NCBI GenBank assembly: GCA_965204395.1
Contig: OZ241987.1
Location: 4,464,001 to 4,528,000 of the forward strand
DNA: 64,000 bases
DNA from: Bin87 sp965204395
Lineage (GTDB): Bacteria; Chloroflexota; Dehalococcoidia; Lucifugimonadales; UBA3495
Direction of reading: 5' to 3'
In this document: positions 59,031 to 64,000 of the stretch, in pieces
Layout: every line of letters starts with the position of its first letter
Numbering within the stretch: the first letter of the stretch is position 1
Translations under genes and position numbers: made by a program
The notes under the pieces: generated by a model
Databases searched by the model: none
What the model saw: only the letters and a program-made list of their open reading frames with translations
What the model was told of the DNA's origin: nothing

Positions 59031-61217
59031 GTGAGCAACAGCGACGACACTGTGTGTGCGGGTTACGGGAGTTCGCCGTTTCGAGAAATGTCCGCCGTTA
59101 AACCGCTGTACTGGCTCCCCGACGACCCGCTCGCAAACGAAGTTCTGATTCCGTCTTTCTCGGCCGCAACCGCCGTCAATAGTATGGCTGGGTTTTTCTC
59201 CAGTGAGGCATTGGCTTCTCTGGCCCCGGGGCTAGCGACGTTCATCAACTGTTCGGAGGGCGTGTTCCGGTTGGTTGTCAGCCCGTTACTGAGGGCTGAT
59301 GATAAGGAAGCTATCGAACGGGGTCTGCAGTCGACGGATGCAGTCCTGCTTGACGTTTTCGAGCCGTTCGTTGTCACTGAAGACCTCATAGCCCAGCACA
59401 CGCTGCATTGCTTGTCGTGGCTTTTGAGAAAAGGGCGCATCGAAATCAAAGTCGCCTTGATGAAAAATGCCTTGTTTCATCCTAAGGTATGGCTCTTCCA
59501 AACGGCGGGTGATACCGTGGCGGTGCATGGCTCCAGCAACATCACTTACCCCGGCATTCACCAGAACATTGAGCAGGTCGCTGTATCCAAATCTTGGGCG
59601 GACTTGAACCAGAAACACATCGTTGAAAGTCTGGAAAACCAGTTCCATTCCCTTTGGAATGATGATCAACGCAATTGTATTGTTGTTCCAATGCCAGAAG
59701 CTGTCCGGCACCGCTTGTTAAGCACCTACCGATCCAATACGCCGCCAAGTGAGGGTGATTTGAAAGAACTCTACCGGAGGGCCACCGAGGTCGGTGGCGT
59801 CAGAGACGCCTCGGTTGATCTGGTGAATCTTGAGCCAGAGCGGTTTGAGATACCGGGTTACCTACGCTACGAGGATGGCCCTTTCGCTCACCAAGGTGCG
59901 GCCGTCAGGGCCTGGTGTGATGCCGGCCATCAGGGTGTCTTGGAAATGGCGACTGGCTCAGGCAAGACGATTGCGGCCATGATTTGCGCCAAGCGGTTGT
60001 CCGAGGGCAACAAACCGTTGCTCATCGTCGTTGCAGCACCCTACGTGCCGTTAATTCAACAGTGGTGTGATGAAATCGAGCCTTTCGGGATTCGACCAAC
60101 AAACCTTACTGCGGCGGGTGGACCGTCCGGGCGTGCGCGCGAGTTAGGGCGGATTGGCAGGCGTCTGCGTCTCGGTTCTGCTGATGTTGCAGCAGTAGTT
60201 GTCTCGCACCGTACGTTGGCCGATAGCGAGTTCAGGTCAGAGTTGAGGAAGCTCCGCTGCCTCAAGTTGCTCATCGCGGACGAAGTCCATAATCTCGGTA
60301 GCGAGGGGTTCATTTCTGACACTCCCGATTTCTTTGACTTTCGGCTTGGACTGTCTGCTACGCCCGAGCGCCAATATGATCAGAGGGGTACTGAGGCGTT
60401 GTTTGATTTCATTGGTCCCGTCGTTTTCCGGTTTACTCTCGAAGAGGCGATTGGCAAATGCTTGGTTCCTTACGATTATCATGTGCATCCTGTCGATCTT
60501 ACGCTTGAGGAGATGGACCGCTGGCACGAGATTACGGAAAAGATAAAGGCTAATGCGTGGCGACAAGAGGGGGGCGAGCCCGATGAGTACTTGGCCAAGC
60601 TCTTCAGGGACCGTCGCGCGATTTTGGAAACTGCCGAAAACAAGCTTCCGGCTTTGCAGGCCACATTGGGAGCTGGCAGCGGCCGCGAGTTGCGCCACGC
60701 GCTGATTTATGCTACCGATAAAGCACCTCGGCAGTTGGAAGCGGTCAACGCCTTGATGAACCGACAAGGGATCCTGTTCCATCAACTTACTTACGAAGAA
60801 ACGGCGCACCGGCATCGGGTCGCGTCCATTCTGAAGGAATTCCAAGATGGACAATTGCAGGTCCTTACTGCCAAGCGGGTGCTGGATGAAGGAGTTAATA
60901 TCCCCCAGGTTCGAGAAGCGTTCATCTTGGCTAGCACTACGGTTGAGCGTCAGTGGGTGCAACGCCGTGGGCGGCTACTGCGAAAGTGTGACGAGATTGG
61001 CAAGACGCACAGCGTGATCCACGACTTTGTCGTACTTCCGCCGGGTATGTCCGATGGTGACTCTGTTTCGCCGGATCCGTCCGATAGTGACGCCAGGTCT
61101 GTCGCGGTTTCTGAATTAAGACGTGTCCGACAATTTGCGAGCTTGGCGCGGAATGCGGGTCGTCCAGATGGGCCGCTTCATACCATTGACTTGCTGATGA
61201 ATGTGGCTTTCACCTGA
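59031..61217 (+). CDS. PLD-like nuclease / DEVH-box helicase fusion
   Basis: 728 aa from GTG 59031 (ATG 59088 is a shorter alternative). Residues up to about 220 form a phospholipase-D-type domain with FHPKVWLFQ and VAVHGSSNIT, an HxK ... GSxN half-site. The SF2 helicase core follows: LEMATGSGKTIAAMICAK (Walker A), LLIADEVHNLGSEG (DEVH), GLSATPERQ, and QVLTAKRVLDEGVNIPQ with ERQWVQRRGRLLRKC (motifs V and VI). It matches helicases of phage-defence and phosphorothioate-linked restriction operons. The next gene begins 22 bases downstream on the same strand. Confidence 0.88.
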   Translation: MSNSDDTVCAGYGSSPFREMSAVKPLYWLPDDPLANEVLIPSFSAATAVNSMAGFFSSEALASLAPGLATFINCSEGVFRLVVSPLLRADDKEAIERGLQSTDAVLLDVFEPFVVTEDLIAQHTLHCLSWLLRKGRIEIKVALMKNALFHPKVWLFQTAGDTVAVHGSSNITYPGIHQNIEQVAVSKSWADLNQKHIVESLENQFHSLWNDDQRNCIVVPMPEAVRHRLLSTYRSNTPPSEGDLKELYRRATEVGGVRDASVDLVNLEPERFEIPGYLRYEDGPFAHQGAAVRAWCDAGHQGVLEMATGSGKTIAAMICAKRLSEGNKPLLIVVAAPYVPLIQQWCDEIEPFGIRPTNLTAAGGPSGRARELGRIGRRLRLGSADVAAVVVSHRTLADSEFRSELRKLRCLKLLIADEVHNLGSEGFISDTPDFFDFRLGLSATPERQYDQRGTEALFDFIGPVVFRFTLEEAIGKCLVPYDYHVHPVDLTLEEMDRWHEITEKIKANAWRQEGGEPDEYLAKLFRDRRAILETAENKLPALQATLGAGSGRELRHALIYATDKAPRQLEAVNALMNRQGILFHQLTYEETAHRHRVASILKEFQDGQLQVLTAKRVLDEGVNIPQVREAFILASTTVERQWVQRRGRLLRKCDEIGKTHSVIHDFVVLPPGMSDGDSVSPDPSDSDARSVAVSELRRVRQFASLARNAGRPDGPLHTIDLLMNVAFT

Positions 61218-61239
61218 CAACCACTACCAAGGAGTTCCC

Positions 61240-61464
61240 ATGCCTCTGAATGACATGAAGGTCGTTCGCATTGTCCTAGAAGAGGTCGGCACTTTGGACG
61301 AAAGATGCGACGGTTACCGCGAAGAGATCAAGTTGGCTCTCGCCGACATCCTAGCGGCTGAGCGTGAACACCGAACAAGAGGTACAAACATTCAGCAGCG
61401 CGTGTCAGATAAGTGCAACGCCACTGGGGAATGGCTTGCCAAGGAACGAGCCAACGAAGGATAG
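61240..61464 (+). CDS. Small helical protein of the helicase/ATPase operon
   Basis: 74 aa, ATG 61240 with CAAGGAG six bases upstream. It is almost entirely alpha-helical and charged: KVVRIVLEEVGTLDERCDGY and EEIKLALADILAAEREHRTR, then KCNATGEWLAKERANEG. No known domain is recognised; its size and place invite comparison with DndE-like small subunits, but sequence does not support that. It sits between the helicase and the SMC-like ATPase genes with gaps of 22 and 5 bases. It is probably a structural subunit of their complex. Confidence 0.7.
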   Translation: MPLNDMKVVRIVLEEVGTLDERCDGYREEIKLALADILAAEREHRTRGTNIQQRVSDKCNATGEWLAKERANEG

Positions 61465-61469
61465 GCGAA

Positions 61470-63611
61470 ATGAAATTACGTCGAGCCAGTTTCAAGAACT
61501 TTCGCGTTTTGCGCGATCTGGAGATCGACTTTGCCACCAGCGATGATCGTAAACTAACGGTAATTAGGGCGGAGAATGCCAGTGGCAAAACCACGATGCT
61601 GACCGCTCTCCAATGGGCGTTGTACGGCGAACGTGCGTTGCCTGACCCAGCGTCGGAGTACCAATTTTATCCCATTGATTGGGACGTTTCCGACGGTTCA
61701 GTCATTGAAACTACAGTCTCGGTTGATTTCGAGACGGTGGAAGTCCACCGAACCGGAATCGGCGAGTTGATTGAAACTCCGAAGTTCTACCGAATTATTC
61801 GGTCGGCGTCGGAGACTTTGTCGGGAACCAATTGGGCGCGTAGCGCGTCGACCGTCCGCTTGCTTGAGCTGACCGACACTGGGGCAGAAAGGGTAGATCC
61901 TCCCGAAGCCTTGATTGCCGAAGAATTGCCGATTGAGTTGCGGGAGGTGTTCTTTACCGACGGGGACCGAGCTCTCACGTTCATCGAGAGCGACGGTCCA
62001 CGATCAGCCCAACGGAAGCGGGTTAGAGAAGCTGTTCAGTCATTGCTAGGTTTGGACTTAATCCGGTCCACCGTAGGACACGTCGACTCGTCCTTGAGAG
62101 AAGCCAACCGCAACGCCCAAAACGTCGGCCAAGGAGGCCGTTTGGAAGAAGTCGCGACTAACATCGCTGATATTGAGCGGCGGATTGAGGAACTGGAAAC
62201 CGAGATTTCCGACGCGAAGGATCAGCGCGACGAATTTGACAGCAGGGTCGACGAAACTCAGCGCAAAGTAGATGCGGCGTTGGTACGAGGTGACAAGGAA
62301 CAGCTGAAGGAAGACATTGAGCGGTCTAAAACCCAAATCAAAGCTTTCGATGAACAGGAGAGGGCAATTCAAGGCGAGCACTCGCGCCTGTTCAGAAGTC
62401 CGGAGTTTTCGTGCGACTTAGCTGGGCATATCTTGTCGCAAGGACTTGCTCGTTTGTCCGAATTACGAGACCAAGGCAAGTTCCCCAAGACGGCGATCCC
62501 CGTACTGCAAGATAGGTTGGATGAAGGGGTCTGCGTCTGCGGGGAGTCGTTGGACCAACACGAAGCGCATGGAATGTTGCGTAGGCAGTACATCGAGAAT
62601 CTGATTGAAGATAGTCGTGCGGCAGACGCCGTTCAAGGGGTACTGACAGAGTTGTACCATGGCGTCGCGCTGCTGCCCATCGAGCGAGAGCAGGACGAAG
62701 CCGGGTGGATTGATCTCTATCGAGAGGTAGTCGAGAGGCGCGACCAACTGTTCCGGCTTCGTAGGCACGAAGGGGAAAATTTGAAAGCGTTGGAGGCCCA
62801 AGTCGAGGCGATTGGTGATACTGATCTGCAAGAGTTGCGGCAGACGTTGAATTCGTTCCGAGAGCAGAGCAACCGCGCCTTTGAGCACCAAACGAAAGCC
62901 GAAACCGAGTTGGATGGGTTGCGTACAAGGTTAGTCGGTCTCACCAGGGAACGGGACGGCTTACTCAGGGCCGAGGAACGCGGCGCACGCATTCAAGCGT
63001 CGCTAAACGTGATGCAAGACATCAAGTCAGCATTATCAAATGCGTATGACCGAATTACCAAGGAAGAGCTTGCGAAAGTTAGTTCCTGCATGAACGATCT
63101 TTTCTTGGAAATGGTGGGTGCTGATTCCGAACAGGTCTCTACTGTTAAGCGTGCAGAAGTCAGCCCAGAGTTTGACATTTTGGTTTACGGCCCAAATGAC
63201 AGGCCGCTTAATCCCGATAACAACCTGAGTGGTGCACAAAGGCGTGCACTGACAATTGCTTTCGTCCTTGCTCTGACGAAAGTGAGTGAAGCTGTGGCAC
63301 CCAATGTCGTTGACACGCCTTTGGGCATGATGAGCGGGTACATCAAACGGTCGGTGCTCAGGTCAGCGATCCGGCAGAGTTCGCAAATCGTGCTGTTCTT
63401 GACCAGGTCTGAGATAACCGACTGCGAGGACATCCTCGATGTCGAGGCTGGCAAGGTGATAACACTGACCAACTCGGACCACTACCCTCAAATCTTGGTC
63501 AATGACCCTAAAGTCGATGTAATCTCAGCTTTACGCTGCGAATGCAACCATCGCAGGTCGTGCAGAATCTGCGAACGTCGGCTTGACGCGGACATTGCAG
63601 GGGGTGAGTGA
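61470..63611 (+). CDS. DndD/SMC-like ATPase with coiled coil
   Basis: 713 aa. The N-terminal ATPase half has LRRASFKNFRVLRDLEIDF and RAENASGKTTML (residues 33-44), where Ala replaces the first Gly of the usual Walker A. EELPIELREVFFTDGDRALT is the Rad50/DndD-type segment. Long coiled-coil regions flank a hook-like VCVCGESLDQHEA with a CxC zinc pair. The C-terminal half carries the signature LSGAQRRALTIAFVLAL and Walker B-like NVVDTPLGMMSG. An extra Cys-rich tail, CECNHRRSCRICERR, may bind zinc. DndD-type proteins gate DNA in phosphorothioation or defence complexes. It starts five bases after the small gene. Confidence 0.88.
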   Translation: MKLRRASFKNFRVLRDLEIDFATSDDRKLTVIRAENASGKTTMLTALQWALYGERALPDPASEYQFYPIDWDVSDGSVIETTVSVDFETVEVHRTGIGELIETPKFYRIIRSASETLSGTNWARSASTVRLLELTDTGAERVDPPEALIAEELPIELREVFFTDGDRALTFIESDGPRSAQRKRVREAVQSLLGLDLIRSTVGHVDSSLREANRNAQNVGQGGRLEEVATNIADIERRIEELETEISDAKDQRDEFDSRVDETQRKVDAALVRGDKEQLKEDIERSKTQIKAFDEQERAIQGEHSRLFRSPEFSCDLAGHILSQGLARLSELRDQGKFPKTAIPVLQDRLDEGVCVCGESLDQHEAHGMLRRQYIENLIEDSRAADAVQGVLTELYHGVALLPIEREQDEAGWIDLYREVVERRDQLFRLRRHEGENLKALEAQVEAIGDTDLQELRQTLNSFREQSNRAFEHQTKAETELDGLRTRLVGLTRERDGLLRAEERGARIQASLNVMQDIKSALSNAYDRITKEELAKVSSCMNDLFLEMVGADSEQVSTVKRAEVSPEFDILVYGPNDRPLNPDNNLSGAQRRALTIAFVLALTKVSEAVAPNVVDTPLGMMSGYIKRSVLRSAIRQSSQIVLFLTRSEITDCEDILDVEAGKVITLTNSDHYPQILVNDPKVDVISALRCECNHRRSCRICERRLDADIAGGE

Positions 63612-63613
63612 CC

Positions 63614-64000
63614 ATGACGACGCGAGCCCACAACCCATTCGCAAGTAACGAGTTGCGGTACCCTGCTAGCCAACGCGAGGATTATCAGCGCTTTTGCAGC
63701 CCCGGTGGTAGGGTGGGGAATGATCGGCAACCCTTTCCTCGTATGGTAGACCTTTGGTTCGCGGGGTTGTGTTTAGCAGCGCGCCGTGATCTGATACCTA
63801 CAGACCTCGCTGGGCAAGACACAGTCTACATGGTCGGTGGAGACATCTTGGGTAGCGACCCGTGGCGTGTCCAAGTCATCATGCTGACCGCTCTGGCACG
63901 TGACGATGATGTTGATGTCGTAGACAACCCTGCTCGCATGATGGCGATGGCTAATGGTTTAGCGGCTGTTGGTGTTCCTTACATCGTTGAGATGCTGTCC
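63614..64000 (+). CDS. Unknown protein, N-terminal 129 residues only
   Basis: The open frame from ATG 63614 runs off the window end. It begins two bases after the ATPase stop and so belongs to the same operon. The visible part has NPFASNELRYPASQREDYQR, RMVDLWFAGLCLAARRDLIP, TDLAGQDTVYMVGGDILGSD and ARMMAMANGLAAVGVPYIVE. It is soluble and mixed alpha/beta. I do not recognise the family. Its identity would decide which defence class this operon belongs to. Confidence 0.7.
   Translation, partial: MTTRAHNPFASNELRYPASQREDYQRFCSPGGRVGNDRQPFPRMVDLWFAGLCLAARRDLIPTDLAGQDTVYMVGGDILGSDPWRVQVIMLTALARDDDVDVVDNPARMMAMANGLAAVGVPYIVEMLS

Noticed and set aside
61240..61464. Small gene as DndE
   Set aside because: Size and position fit, but the sequence shows none of the DndE text I know; left as unknown.

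Overview
The window looks like a chromosome segment from a GC-rich, free-living bacterium, most plausibly a Chloroflexota of the Dehalococcoidia/SAR202 type. This is inference from the gene mix: LLM-type flavin oxidoreductase, CoxG, TenA, amidohydrolases, cyclase-family hydrolase, a short EF-Ts, and an rpsB-tsf-pyrH-frr-uppS-cdsA-dxr-rseP run. No rRNA is present to settle it.

Positions 1-29283 are ordinary core genome. After the tail of a FAD oxidoreductase come an ABC exporter pair, an M20 amidohydrolase, CoxG, TenA, a 2TM protein, a cyclase-family hydrolase, a DUF4258 gene with a partner, and an amidohydrolase. The translation/isoprenoid/phospholipid operon (9043-16175) follows. Next are enoyl-CoA hydratase, cupin, LLM oxidoreductase, FKBP isomerase, SDR, a FixH-like protein with a large membrane protein, a NYN/OST-HTH protein, and a purine block (purL, DMT transporter, purQ, yqeY). 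A tRNA-Leu(CAA) at 29197 ends this part. Several core promoters share an extended -10 of the form TGCTATAMT.

From the tRNA to the right edge (about 35 kb) no housekeeping gene is visible, and the region reads as an accessory island. It begins with debris (a frameshifted Excalibur domain, a zinc ribbon that has lost its cysteines), a DUF418 membrane protein and a lipoprotein 5'-nucleotidase. An orphan beta-class DNA methyltransferase follows, then a long minus-strand block. That block holds a Cas4-like PD-(D/E)XK nuclease, a Fic protein, a tandem array of an unrecognised paralogous family (four full copies plus a truncated fifth), a frameshifted gene, a DUF433-like gene and a UDG-like gene. 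A second minus-strand block of small unknown genes is bracketed by two TPR lipoproteins. The larger of these has a Shine-Dalgarno buried in a perfect 11-bp inverted repeat.

Positions 52049-58658 hold what looks like a specialised-metabolite or surface-modification cluster: GT4 glycosyltransferase, SPASM radical SAM protein, a dioxygenase/repeat/O-methyltransferase fusion, histidine phosphatase, and a convergent NAD-dependent epimerase. The right edge (59031-64000) carries a co-directional set resembling an anti-phage operon: PLD-DEVH helicase, a small helical protein, a DndD/SMC-like ATPase, and an unknown protein cut by the window end. The best candidates for something undescribed are the paralogue array (38184-42276) with its repeated leaders, and the partially visible helicase/SMC-like operon.
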